DNA of 64,000 bases from Rhodamnia argentea (taxonomy: Eukaryota; Streptophyta; Magnoliopsida; Myrtales; Myrtaceae): NCBI RefSeq assembly GCF_020921035.1, contig NC_063156.1, forward strand, positions 24,290,283 through 24,354,282, written 5' to 3'. The position numbers and the translations under genes are program-made. This document shows positions 22,344 through 33,649 of the stretch, in pieces (the first letter of the stretch is position 1; every line of letters starts with the position of its first letter). A model generated the notes under the pieces. The model had not been told where the DNA came from and did not search any database. It saw nothing but the letters and a program-made list of their open reading frames with translations.

Positions 22344-23893
22344 TCAGCATCGAGATCCCCTAGAGCACTTGAGAACGCCCGACGAGCTGGTCAGCGACCT
22401 CACGGACTGCGCATCGCTGACTCTAAAGCGCTGTCGCATATCGTAGTGAGGTTTTGCGCCGCCGACTCTTCCCTTTTTCGCGAAAGAAGCTCCGTTTTCA
22501 AACACATCCCTCACTGAGTAGAAGCTCCAAGTTCTTTTGCTCAAGGAGCTTCCTAGTCTCCATGTAACCTGTGCATCAACATCATCAAGATCACAAATTT
22601 TATCGACGTTGTCGGGTCCGAATGCAGTAGATCCGTGTTCGGATATGATCTCTCGCTTACCTCCTTGTTGCCTCCTTCCGGCGCGATGAACAGGTTGGCT
22701 TCGCTCTTGATGCTTGGGCCCGAGCTTCCTCCGATCGCGTACTGTTCCCATCCCTGGTACAAGTTGTTCGCCACATGTGCGTATCCGTGTCGAACCCTAG
22801 TTCATACGAAGATTGAATATTTCAGTGAGGGAATCGGAAGGAGGAGATGATCTCGGGTCGATGGCGTCGCCGCCAACTAATCTTGGGCACAAATAACCGA
22901 AAACCTCAGCTACTACCTCGGCATCCGCTGGTTGCAATTAGGGCCGAAGTGGTTGTACACGATGGTGGCCTTCATGTTGCGGTCGCGGATGTAGCCATCG
23001 TCGTGGCCGAGGAGCATGACCTTGTCCTGGTCTCTGAACCAGTTGTTGGAGATGGTAATCAGGGTGGACCCTCGCGTGACGTCGAGGAGGCCGTCCTGGC
23101 ATGCGTAGAGCGTGTTGTGGTCGATCCACACCTTCGACGCCGTCACGAGCCGGATGGCGTCGCCGTCAACTTGGCCGAGGGGAATGATTTTGGAGTCCGG
23201 CCCGATGACCTGGCTCGGTGGTTGCGCTCGGCAGTGGTGGATGTATAGACCGTGGATAATCACATCCGTGGCCTGATCACAAGCAAGTAATTCCTCATGA
23301 ACACCCAACTCAGTGAACCGTAGCGAGGTTATTTCCCAATGCATTTACGCAACTTTTTTCCAAATTCAAACGAAAAATGGAAACTAGAACGATGCAGGAA
23401 GGATTGGACATACCTTATAGACCAGTAAACATCCGCCTCCGGTGACGTGAACGTTCGCGCCGCGGCCGTCGATGGCCGTGAAGCTACTCACGAGGAGAGG
23501 TTTCTGGAGCGTGATGGTCATGTCCCTCTCGAACGTGATCCACACTTTGCCATTTACCAAGGTGGCTCCATATCTCAGCGTCCCGGGTCTCGGCCTCAAC
23601 GGGTCGTCGCTCGGGTCGGTGACGGTGTACTGCACGGTCCCCTTGCCGATGTTGCCGGTCATCTTCCCGCTGAAGCCGACCGAGCAGGTGGCCAGCCGCT
23701 GCCGCTGGCTCCGCCAGTTGGGGAAGCGCCTCCAGCACTGGTCGATCGCGTTCAAGCTGGAGCGGCTCCACGGAGATCCGTGGGCGAGGCCCGGGGCCGG
23801 GGAGAAGAGGGCGGCGATGAGGAATGCCAAGGCGAAGTGCCAAGGGACGGTGGTCGTGGTCGTGGTCGTGGTCGCGGTGCGAGGAGTAGCCAT
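22344..23893 (-). CDS. Pectate lyase, polysaccharide lyase family 1
   Basis: Four exons on the minus strand (23893-23414, 23272-22917, 22796-22661, 22568-22344) join in frame to 398 aa, a normal length. After a Thr-rich start the residues at about 17-36 (FALAFLIAALFSPAPG) form a signal peptide, so secretion to the wall is expected. The mature part has NAIDQCWR, the beta-helix core with WIDHNTL, ACQDGLLD (Ca-binding Asp pair), GSTLITISNNWF and KVMLLGHDD, and the catalytic-arginine segment NQRMPRVRHGY. These enzymes cleave de-methylesterified homogalacturonan by Ca-dependent beta-elimination. Near the C-terminus the usual WNWRSEGD-like motif is replaced by TWSFYSVRDVFENGA, while PHY and the terminal LTSSSGVLKC..G..C are kept. 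Function of this paralogue is inferred. Confidence 0.92.
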
Positions 23894-24600
23894 GTTGGTG
23901 GTGTTGTTGTTGTTGTTGTGAAAACAAAAGGGTAGAAGGGAAGGCTTATAAATAATGGGGAAGTGGTTAATTGGTTTTGGAGTTGTTAAGAGCGGATTTG
24001 CTAGAAGGAGCTTGAAATAGAATGGCTGCTTTGCTTCGGCGGTTCACGCGACAGCTTCGCCCCCCCGGCCCAATTTTGAGATTTCGATGAGAAAGGTCGT
24101 TTTCGAATACTTGTCGAAGCGAATAAGCCTTCAATTTCACTCAATGACTCACACGAAAAGTAATTGTGCTTCTTTTTTTGGGCCCTCGAGAGGAAGTATC
24201 GTTGCAAATAAGCTCCACGACGAATAAATTTTTTTCGAACGATGTACAATTCTTAATAAGGTTTGTTTTTTGGCTTTCGAATTTATTTTTTTCCTTGCTC
24301 CAAATACTTTCATTCGATTGGGTCCCATCAATTTTAAAATTTAAGCGACAAACGGGTAATCGGGTTGTCGGAGCTGAGAAACAAATTAAGATTTCGGAGA
24401 AAAATAGAGCAGAACAAATCCGATATTACATAATGGATAAAAATGGAAGCTTTTATATTTTTGCACATGCACGATCACCTTAATTGTGAATGATGCTCAC
24501 AAATTGTCGACAAAAAAGAGCAGCAGTTTTGGTTTTACTTTAGTCGAAAAAAAAAATATACAAGATCTAAGTAGTTTTAAATCAATCTACCAATTATAAT
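23894..24600. other. Upstream region of the pectate lyase gene, no other gene
   Basis: The leader contains GTT/GTG trinucleotide runs (about 23895-23920), and 'cttataaataatggg' at 23944-23958 could supply a TATA box on the minus strand. The rest is AT-rich with meaningless short frames. Confidence 0.4.
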
Positions 24601-24985
24601 AAGAGAGAAAATGATTTAAATAATTCCATGAATTTTAGCTCAATATGCAATATGACTCATGAACTCTTAATTCCTTTAATGTGGACCTCGAGTTCTAATA
24701 TAATATACAATACCATCCCCGAACTTTTGATACATGTTTAATTTAACTTTTGAACTACATGAAAATGGTCAATGTCATCCATGAACTTGAACTAATGGAA
24801 AGATAACAATGGACATTTTCATGTAATTTAAGAACTAGATTAAATATACACAAAAGACTCACGGACCGTGTTGAACAAATTAAAAATTCAAGAGCGACAT
24901 TGCATATCGAATTAAAGTTCAGCTACATTGAACAAATAAAAAATTCAGTGAGCATTTATGTAATCATACGCGTATCAAAACAATG
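24600..24985. repeat. Foldback MITE, family A copy 2
   Basis: Left-arm text 'caatatgcaatatgac', 'cgaacttttgatacatgttt' and 'atgaaaatggtcaatgtc' is mirrored by right-arm text 'ggacattttcatgtaattta', 'aaatatacacaaaagac' and 'cattgcatatcgaattaaag'. There is no ORF. Confidence 0.65.
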
Positions 24986-25850
24986 TAATAAGTATGGTGA
25001 AGTTGCCAAATTTGAAACTAACAGAATGTCAGAAAAATAAGGTCGGGAAAATTATTCCATTCTGCCTTTATTTTCATAAAACATCAAACTTAAGTTCCAT
25101 CTTAAAATTTTCCATTAAATGTCCCACACATGTGGAAGCAACGTTGTATTAGCGGACTTTGAGAACGTGAAGTTCCATAGGTCAATTCTACATGTTTCAC
25201 ATCTTAAACTATCGGCATTCGGTGCATCGGGGGGCATATAAAGCTAGTTTAACGTTAAGAGTACAGAAAGACGGTACAAAGCAGAGGAAATCAGGGACGA
25301 GCTACATAACTTGTTGCGTTGTTCCTTTCATATTTGCTTCGGACAACCTCCATGAACAGCACAAAATCTTCCAAGAGACCTTTCCTCACAAGACAAACCT
25401 CGCAGCTCATAAAATGTATTACCTCTCCACAACCTCTGTTTTAGATAAAGAAAGAGAAATTCTCCCGAGTCCTCGCACAAAGCAATGTTTCCTCACTCAA
25501 TTCTTGACTCCCGTCGTGCCTCTGTTTCGACGTATCATGAGAGATTTAGCTGCCGGGCTTTTTAAGACCGGTCGATTGTCTTTGGGGCTCTGAGTCTTCT
25601 GACTGCATGCTTTTGAAATGACGATGCACAGTTCATATATTAACTTGTGAACGACTCGTCACTCATTAACATCAGGAAGGCCAGAGCCAGACCCCTGCTC
25701 CACAGAGGATGCCGTTGATATGCATTTACATACTCTCTCACTCTCCATAAACATACAAGTAACACCAGGAAGACTAAAGGAGGACATCCATCTATTAACC
25801 TCATTTGGCAAAACCAGTTCCCGTAAAGTCCAAACAATTACCTCGAGAAT
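24986..25850. other. Intergenic and 3' region of the At3g52170-like gene
   Basis: The plus-strand frame at about 25192-25593 has no recognisable domain. The stretch is probably 3' untranslated sequence of the minus-strand gene that ends at 25851, plus spacer. Confidence 0.4.
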
Positions 25851-28800
25851 TTACAGTTTCTTCCATATATTGACAATACTGTCTGCAAAAGATTTAAGAT
25901 TTTCCCACAGAGATGATTTTCTCGATGTGTCCACATCGTCGTTCCTTCTGAATGACAGTTTCTAGTTAGCATGCCACCAATAATAAGATGGTAATAATAC
26001 ATGACGTGCAAAGAAAAAATTTTCAGGTCTAGAACTCCTACATACAGAGGCAGACATATTTGGATAACCCATATTATTTGGTGCTTATCATGTAAATGCA
26101 AGTGCGTGCAGATGCTTTCATGCCTTCCTCTGCATGGGTGTGCTCACCCAAACACAGATACGTACATGACCATATGCATTCATGCCAGCTTGAGTAGGCA
26201 CCAGTGTGAACTCGCACGCATGCACATGCACACGCATACACGCAGATTGCATCTGAGAAACGCACTGATGTCCTTGGGTTTTCTACAAAAATATACTTCT
26301 TGATAAAAAAGACAATCAATTATGTTCAGATAGGAGGTTTGGTGCATGCAGAACGAACTCTAAATGCACAGAAAGTCATAACAAGGGTTCGTCATTTTCT
26401 ATCAGGAAGGCTTCGTCATTCATGACTTTAATATTCTTACTTTTAATCATTTGCCAGGTTTAATATGATAGTCAATATTTCCGAAATTTTATTGAGGTAT
26501 GGTAACACATTCGATGTATTGCATGTAAAGACTGGTTGAGCATAATTAAGAGAGGATGCAATGCAGCAACGTAGGATGAACCTATACTACCCTATTGATG
26601 ACATGACGCAAGCAGCAAGACTTACTTAACAGATTCTTCCGTCTCAACATCATGTGAAGGCTCCTTTCGCAGCTCCAGAGCACCAGAATCAGTCAAATCT
26701 TCCATGGGAGAATGCCTAGCATTATCTTCATGTGGATGAACATCCAAAATCACATTCTGTACTTCCATTTTGACACTACTCTTCTCTGCTACACTATCGC
26801 TATCATCATTCCGTACTTCCTTCCTCTTAATATCCTGTAATTTGTCAGGACTCAGATGAGAAACATCTGTAATTTCTTCTCTTGAACCCTGACTCTCAGC
26901 AACAACAAACATCAATCTATCATCTTCAACTTCAGTCCCAGCATTTGCAGCCACTTTGCTGCTGTTGGCGTCAACTTTAGTCCCGGATTTCTTCACGCGA
27001 TTTAGCTTGGGACCTGATGATATTTCAGTTCCGCTAGTTGATTGAGGTAACTTGGATTTGTGCTCTAGCTCCTGAATAATTTTTCTAATGACATAAAAAG
27101 AACCGCCAACATGATTCATAGCATCACAAGCAGTTGGGAACTTCCCCGCATTCTTTGCTCTGTACCTGCAAAGGCGATTCCAGTAACAATTCTTACACTT
27201 GCTCAAACAGAGAATAACAATTTGCATAACCATGATCACAATGCCAAAACAAAGCACTTTCTCTTGCTATTTTCAATATAAATGGTCACCATCAGTCAAA
27301 ACAATAAACTTCCAGGGAAGGACATCTGCATCGTATTGTTCCCGAGCTCTTGACTGATCTAAAAGCGGAATGAAAGTACGTGAAAGCATTGACTATTCTT
27401 TGAAGTTAAGAATAAGATAGTCAGAAGTAACATTGAAGAAACGTGATTTTGACAAGACACCATTTCTACTTGATCTAGGGAAAGGGGCCATGTCCAATGT
27501 AGGAGGAGAGCTCCTTTTCAAATTCAATAGACAACTACCAATCTATTACCTGACCACTACCGTTTACCAACAGAAAAGCAGCAACCATTTCTACTCTTAA
27601 TTTTTCCTAGGAAATGCTCTAAAAAATTAAAAACTCATTTCGATATATCGCTGCAAATGATCTGTCTGAGAATCATAAAATGGCCAATCTCCTCTTGGAT
27701 CCATGAAAATCTGCAATGGCATGTAACTAGTTCTAACACCAAGACAACGAAAAAAAGTTCTCAAGGGATGGAGCAAAGAAAAACTTCAAAGAGAAAATGC
27801 AGTCTACTTCACTTTCGAGAGCCTCATGAAACAAACAGCCAATCAGGAATTAGTAAACACAGTCTTCTAAAGGAAAAAATATCTCATTTAACTTTGAATA
27901 AGAAACGACAGCCCTAGAGAGGAAATTTAATAGGTATTCCTAAAATTACCAGATGTGAGGAGCATAACATAACAGAAAGCGGTACAGATATACCACCCAC
28001 TCTCAAAACAGTGTAAAAAGGATAGAGCATTATTATACATACTCATTAACATAACATTCCACCATAGCTTGACGTTCATCTTTTGGAATCCGTTTGCGGC
28101 TTTTACGAGAATTGGGCAACTCAGAAGAAACAAATGCGGTGTTCGATATAGCGCACCACTGAACTTTTGATCCGTGAGCATCGATTCTGTTGGTCAATAC
28201 TGTCAGATATCGAAGTAGAATTAGACAAATTAGGATGGGAAAAAGTAACGGTCAACCAGTTTCCACGCAGGATGGAAATTGAAAACTGAATATTAAAAGT
28301 TTTCAGTTCTTAAAGATGTCGAGAGATGAAAGTAGATTCAGGAATCATAACTGGATGCCGGTTTTTCACAATTGCTCATATCTAGACCTAGCCACAACAC
28401 TAAGTTGACGAGCGCAAAGGATAGGCAAGTAATTTCTCTATTTTATTTTGGATACTGACTAACCGCATAATATCCCCCTAGAGTCGATATCTTGATGTGA
28501 TGCATCTAGTTGCCAAGAACATTAAAAGAACCCCTTCCTTCTACCAGATAATCCAAGTTTTTCCCCAATAAGACTGATATAGCTGCTTAAAAAGTGCCCA
28601 AGTCTGATATCATCCCTGGTAACTGCCCAGTCACAATGTCAGCCTGTTAAAAATTAACTGCCATGTACGCGTACCCTTTACATGATAAGGGCGACACCCT
28701 AAGTTTTCCTAATATGTCCTTAAGCAAAAGCAATTTATTAAGTGAAAAAGAAACTGCGCCGTCAAACTCCTGATGTATCACCTCTACATATGTCGCTACC

Positions 28801-29105
28801 CCTCAAAGAAAATAGATGTTCTGGGTTCTCCTCATATGGGACCAACATCAAGCAAAAGCTCTCCAATCCGCTTCGACCCTAAAGTAACTTTGCTGGTCTT
28901 ATCAAACAAAACTTCAAGCACTACTAGCTGTGACTTCAAAACATCATCCTTTCTAGCAAGTCTTTTCTCATCTCATCTCACATCGTGACTTTCAAGCCTC
29001 TCTCGTTTTTCTTTGAGCCACACACATCTACTGGACAACAAAACGAAGGAACCATTCGCATTTTGCACATTCAAGGGACACCACCCCCCCTCCCCAAAAC
29101 AAAAA

Positions 29106-29137
<32 letters not shown>

Positions 29138-29395
29138 CAGCCCTCCATCCAAGTTTGAACGTCTTCGGGTCTGAGACACATAACAGACCCGGAGATTCCT
29201 TCAAGCGCCGGCCATTTAAGTTGAGAGAAGCAGGCACAGAGAAGAGATAACTGAAAACAGCAGAAGATGAAAGACCATAACAAATGGAAAAGGGAGAAAA
29301 GGAGGGGAAAAGGAAAAGATACCAGCTTTAGCAGCCGAGTAATTGAGACGAAGGGTCGATCGTTGTCCTCTTGCTATGATCCGCAAAATCCTCAT
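25851..29395 (-). CDS. At3g52170-like DNA-binding-domain protein, probably organelle-targeted
   Basis: Four exons on the minus strand (29395-29323, 28199-28043, 27165-26626, 25947-25851) give 288 aa. Exon 1 encodes MRILRIIARGQRSTLRLNYS, an Arg/Ser-rich amphipathic start typical of mitochondrial or plastid presequences. Residues ~60-115 hold the family's conserved block: KRIPKDERQAMVECYVNEYR, then NAGKFPT...HVGGSFYVIRKIIQELE, as in Arabidopsis At3g52170. A long polar, poorly conserved middle follows, and the C-terminus SLWENLKSFADSIVNIWKKL is a second conserved family signature. Exon 3 runs into an in-frame TAA, but the donor GTAAGT overlaps it and splicing to 25947 gives the conserved tail in the correct phase. 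The molecular role of this family is not established. A seven-codon upstream ORF (29426-29403) precedes the start. Confidence 0.85.
29113..29137. repeat. (GA)n microsatellite in intron 1 of the At3g52170-like gene
   Basis: A perfect GA run preceded by an A11 run and a C-rich tract ('ccaccccccctcccc'). Confidence 0.95.
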
Positions 29396-30378
29396 CTTTG
29401 TCTCAGCTTCTGTTCATCGCGTTCATGCCCCTCTTCTGCGCGCGAGGCGCACCAGTGTCCGAGAGAGAGAGAACGGGTTTTTGAAATCGAAAGTGAGGGT
29501 TTTAGCGAGTCGGCGAGTCAAATATAAACCGGCCGACGAGTTAGCGAGTCCTCACTCCTCGGCGTTGTCGCCTCTTCGCCGGTTGTCTTTTCCAGTTTTC
29601 CTTATTAAAACCGAAAAATGTGTCGCAAATAAAGATTTACCAAAACAAGGTAGAAAAATGTGGTTATTATATTTTAAAATGAATTTAATGTTGTTTGAGA
29701 AATGTTGAACCTGGATTTAGACATTTTTTTAAGCGCTGAACATGGGTTTAGACATTGATGTAATGAGATTACAGTTACGCTAAAATTATTGTCTTCATTT
29801 TGATTTAGCGAGGATGTTGGCAAGCCTCTCATTAAGCACGGATACTTATTATTAGTTATAACTCCACCAGATACGCTTTATCTGTTTTTGCTCTTGAATT
29901 TGGACTTAAAATTAGGAGTCCCAAGCAGAACTCCCATCAAATTTTCATTGATTAGCATCACTGCTGCTTAGTGTTATGTTAACAGTTTTGAAAGATGGAT
30001 CAATTTCGAGTCACTCCTTCCATGCAATACAAAACTGGAACATTGTTTGAGTTCAAGCGCTAGTCATCCACAGCCGTTGAGATTTCAAAAGGGACGGAGG
30101 AATTCTCTGTAAAGCGCTAGTATTTGTCATCTTCACACCACATTCACACTGTCTCGGCACACCGCATAATCCATAGCTGTCCCAAGAAAGCCGATCTCGC
30201 CATTTATCAGTGAATGCTGGATATTTAACTCCAAGGAATCAGCCCGCAGCAGTGCAGACAGATCAAGGCTATAGCAGCTTGTTCCCCGTCAGTGCCGATG
30301 CAATGACCCTGCTTTAACATACACCTCTCGTCGAGGCAATAATTTTCTCTGAAGTAAAGAGGCACCCTAAACATGCCA
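29396..30378. other. Upstream region of the At3g52170-like gene
   Basis: 29396-29560 is CpG- and CT-rich and probably contains the leader and core promoter of the minus-strand gene. The remainder is AT-rich spacer without a supported gene. Confidence 0.4.
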
Positions 30379-30926
30379 TCACAGTTTTGTGTGCCCCCAT
30401 ATTATGTAGACACCCAGCACCAGTTGCTGCACATCTCCTGCAGATCAGAACATAAGATTCAGAAACTGAACCTGCACAGAATGGGAAATGATATACAGGT
30501 CGGAAACTCAAACAAGTACACCACACTCACAGGAGAAACTACCGTACCAGCTTAGATGTTTAACATCTCCCAGGCAACTGAAGCAATCCAAGAAAATGAC
30601 AGCAAACATCCGGAGAAACTAAGATGATCCTGGAGAGCTATTGCTCAGAGAGAAGATCAAGATACTTGAAAATTGTCATAACATACATGGAGACAAACCG
30701 TGGTAAAGAATACGCGATCATGAGATTCATTGAGATTGATGTTCGTAGCTTGGTGAAGACCATTCAACATCTCCCTGTATGGGAAACATGGTTTACAGAT
30801 GATAACCTCTCCTGATGAAAAAGCAGAAAAATAAACAAAGAGAAACATACCTCTATATTTCGCCATCTTTGTGACTAGTGACATCATGTCTGCATGACGA
30901 GATGTTGCTATAAGATCTTTTTGTTC
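30379..30926 (-). pseudogene. LSM8 pseudogene with retained introns
   Basis: Three exon-like blocks on the minus strand, each with intact splice borders, match consecutive parts of LSM8, the Sm-like subunit of the nuclear LSM2-8 ring on U6 snRNA. Block 30926-30851 aligns to the N-terminus, with the ATG changed to ATA (reading I-A-T) and a diverged strand (MSLVTK for ISVITN). Block 30774-30699 reads L-N-G-L-H-Q-A-T-N-I-N-L-N-E-S-H-D-R-V, matching LKGFDQATNIILDESHERV. Block 30437-30379 reads V-Q-Q-L-V-L-G-V-Y-I-I-W-G and then stops, where the family continues with about 35 more residues. Introns are kept, so this is a duplicated genomic copy and not a processed one. A diverged expressed paralogue is less likely, given the lost start and lost C-terminus. 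Confidence 0.72.
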
Positions 30927-31861
30927 CTGAAAAGCATTCACCCAAAGCCATTAAGTTCCAATGTAAATACTAATTTTTGTGACACTTAGCTGCACAAAGA
31001 CCGTGCATTCTAACACAACCAGGAATTGAAGATGGCTGGATGATTACTAACTTGTTTCTATTATCAGCAACATGTCTGGTAATTTAGAAACTCATTGCAC
31101 ATAACCTTTCTGATAGGTTCAACTCATCCTAGACATAGGCGATCGCTGTCTCTCAATTGAATTATGAATAGCTGGTACTGCTATGATGTGTCCTAGCAAA
31201 ACTAAAATCAATGTAAAGGGGTAAGTCCACCAGAATCTCAAATCCGGCTCTACATCTCTGGTCACTAACGGTACCAGTATATAGAAGTACAACAGCCTCA
31301 AGTACTTTTCATCCTCGAACTTGCCTTAGAAATAAAATCTCCATGATGATAGAGTTAAAATTATATCCTAACGATGGGAAGTTAAAAAGCCATGGCATAC
31401 ATAACCTTGAGAGTCTTCATCAACTAAATTCTCCAATGAAAAGACTTCACTCTCTGTTTATGTCACCCATGAAATTACTAATGCAGACCAACACGCAAGG
31501 CCTCTCTAAATCAGCAAAAAAAGGGCACTCAAGTTTTAGACTTGACTGGGAAGTTCTACGATAAAAATAAAGCAATGCTTTAGTGGAACCCTGACAGGAG
31601 AGGATGTAGAAGGTAAACAAATTGGTATCTTTTTACTTTGTTTATCAGATTTCCTCAACTTGTGCTACCATAACAGAGAAAACAGATCCACTAAAAGAAA
31701 GGACCACAGAAATAGTGTGCAAAAAAGCAGCATGAGAAATAAAGATCATGAAATGCTTTGCCATAAATAACCTTTTATCTTTTGTAAGATAGAAGAAATG
31801 GTTGTGGTTACCAAGCAACACAATTTCCTAAGAATCCAAGCCAGCATAAGCACTCAAAACC
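30927..31861. other. Spacer and 3' region of the helicase gene
   Basis: AT-rich sequence without a recognisable frame. It lies between the LSM8 pseudogene and the helicase stop codon and likely includes the helicase 3' UTR. Confidence 0.4.
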
Positions 31862-33649
31862 TTAGTAACTATGCTTCCTCTTCTTCTGCCCCTTGCCAGC
31901 AGAAGCAAAACTCCTTGTGTATTGTGAACTAACGAGCTCCCGAGGAACAGCTGCACCAGAAGCTCTTAGAAGTTTGACCAAATCTGGGAGCACATTCTTA
32001 TTCTCCTCATTCACAAACACAACTGCTGTACCCTCCTCACCTAATTTAGATGCCCTCCCAACCTGGTGGACATATTCTTTAATTGAATTTGGCATGTCAA
32101 AAACTATCACCTGTCTCACACCCAACAAGTCAACTCCCCGACCTAAAATTCCAGTTGCAACAATGACAGGGCATTCTCCCATGAAAAATAACTGCATGAT
32201 TTCTCTTCTCTCCTTCATAGACTTCTCCCCATGCATAGATAAGGCTTTCATTCCAGTCTTAACAGCTATTGCATTGGCTAGCATATCTGCACCAAGTCTA
32301 GAACCCACATACACCACTGCTGGAGGCTTAAAATGCTGCTTGCTCATCAGCACATCGAAAAGTTTCTGCTTCTTTTGCTTTGTCTCCACCCAGATAGCTA
32401 TATGCTTCACTGCTTTATTTGAAGTACTGGGCTTGCTGACGGAGACAACTGTTACATCTTTGACCATGGTTCCAGCCATCTTCTCAACTTCCGGAGAAAT
32501 AGTTGCTGAATACATCAACAGTTGGGGTTGTGATAATGCCCTAAAGATCTGCATCACCTGATCACGGAAGCCCCGCTGAAGCATGCAATCCACCTCATCC
32601 AAAACAAAAATCATAATGTCGTCTAGCTCAATGTCATGCTTGGTCAAAAGATCAATAAGTCTTCCTGGAGTCCCCACTATCAATTCAACTCCTTCCTGAA
32701 TGCGATAAAGTTGTCCAGCCATAGGGTCACCTCCAACCACAAGAGCAGTTTTGAAAGGCAAACCCCTGCCAAGCATCTTTGCTTGCTCCTCAACTTGTAT
32801 ACAGAGCTCCCTAGTTGGTTCCAATACAATAGCACGGGGCTTTCTCCCATTTGAAGAGTTTTGCAGGCCATTATTTGCACAGTATGTAATTACAGGAACC
32901 AAAAAGGATGCTGTCTTCCCTGACCCTGTATCAGCTGAAACAAGCAGGCTTTTGCCAGTCAAAGCCGCAGGTATTGCTTGCATCTGAACAGGCGTGGGCA
33001 TTTCATAGCCAGAAGATTCAATATTTTCTAGAAGCTTCTGTGGAAGGTGGCAAGAGGAAAAAGACAAAATTGGTGCAGGAACTGAATTTCCCTTCACATG
33101 GATGCCAAGTCTCATCCTAAGCACTTCAGATTGGTCACAAGGTAAAGACTGAGATCCTGTTTTATCATTGCCATCTTTAACATAATAGCACTCATCAATA
33201 GTCGATAATTTCTTTGAAGATGGATGACCACCTCTAGAAGAATTACTAATCCTGCTTAATAGAGTCCGTTTGCATTCCAAGCTGCAAACATCATCGTCTG
33301 TCTCATCACAGATGTATTCACCATAGCGGCCGCATATCACACATTTCGGGTCTCCAGGGAAAGCCAGTCTCTGATCTCTAGACCTTTCTTTCACCGCATC
33401 TGATTTGTCAAGAAGTTAGACAAGTTACTGACCTAGACATATAAGTTAAAGAGAATAGAAAATTATGTAGATAAAACATTAAGAGACGGAAGTATGAAAA
33501 AAAGTGTGTTAAAATAGTAAATGAAGGCGATCATTTTGAACTGAACTGACACACAAAACTAGACCGGTTATAACATTACCACTAGTTTCATCAGTGTTTG
33601 TAACATCCACTGAACTTTGCTCAAAATCCTTGTTGGTCCAGCCTTCCAT
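31862..33649 (-). CDS. RH41: DEAD-box RNA helicase, RH41-like, with HIT zinc finger
   Basis: Two coding exons on the minus strand (33649-33580 and 33399-31862) give 535 aa. After a short acidic start comes a zf-HIT finger (C-V-I-C-G-R-Y...D-D-V-C-S-L-E-C-K, residues ~38-65). The two RecA domains then show the Q motif (GYEMPTPVQMQAIP), motif I ADTGSGKT, Ia PTRELCIQV, TPGRL, motif II DEVD (in place of DEAD), III SAT, V TGILGRGVDL and VI HQVGRASK. The basic tail ends KGQKKRKH. The HIT finger plus helicase core and DEVD box are what Arabidopsis RH41 shows; it is an ATP-dependent RNA-remodelling enzyme, probably nuclear. The last arginine of motif VI (GRxxR) is Lys here. A non-coding first exon near 34.6-34.7 kb is likely. 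Confidence 0.93.

Noticed and set aside
22847-23935. Long plus-strand and alternative minus-strand frames over the pectate lyase
   Set aside because: They are shadows of the GC-rich pectate lyase exons in other frames; only the minus-strand lyase frame shows family motifs and spliceable borders.
25192-25593. 133-codon plus-strand frame
   Set aside because: No recognisable domain, no neighbouring exons, and it overlaps the likely 3' region of the minus-strand gene.
26625-27257. A single-exon reading of the At3g52170-like middle exon as a 211-residue protein
   Set aside because: Its first 31 codons are intron sequence (the acceptor is at 27166) and its stop overlaps a consensus donor; the four-exon model explains both ends.
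31893-33120. Plus-strand frames opposite the helicase
   Set aside because: Antisense shadows of the helicase exon; the minus-strand frame contains all DEAD-box motifs.
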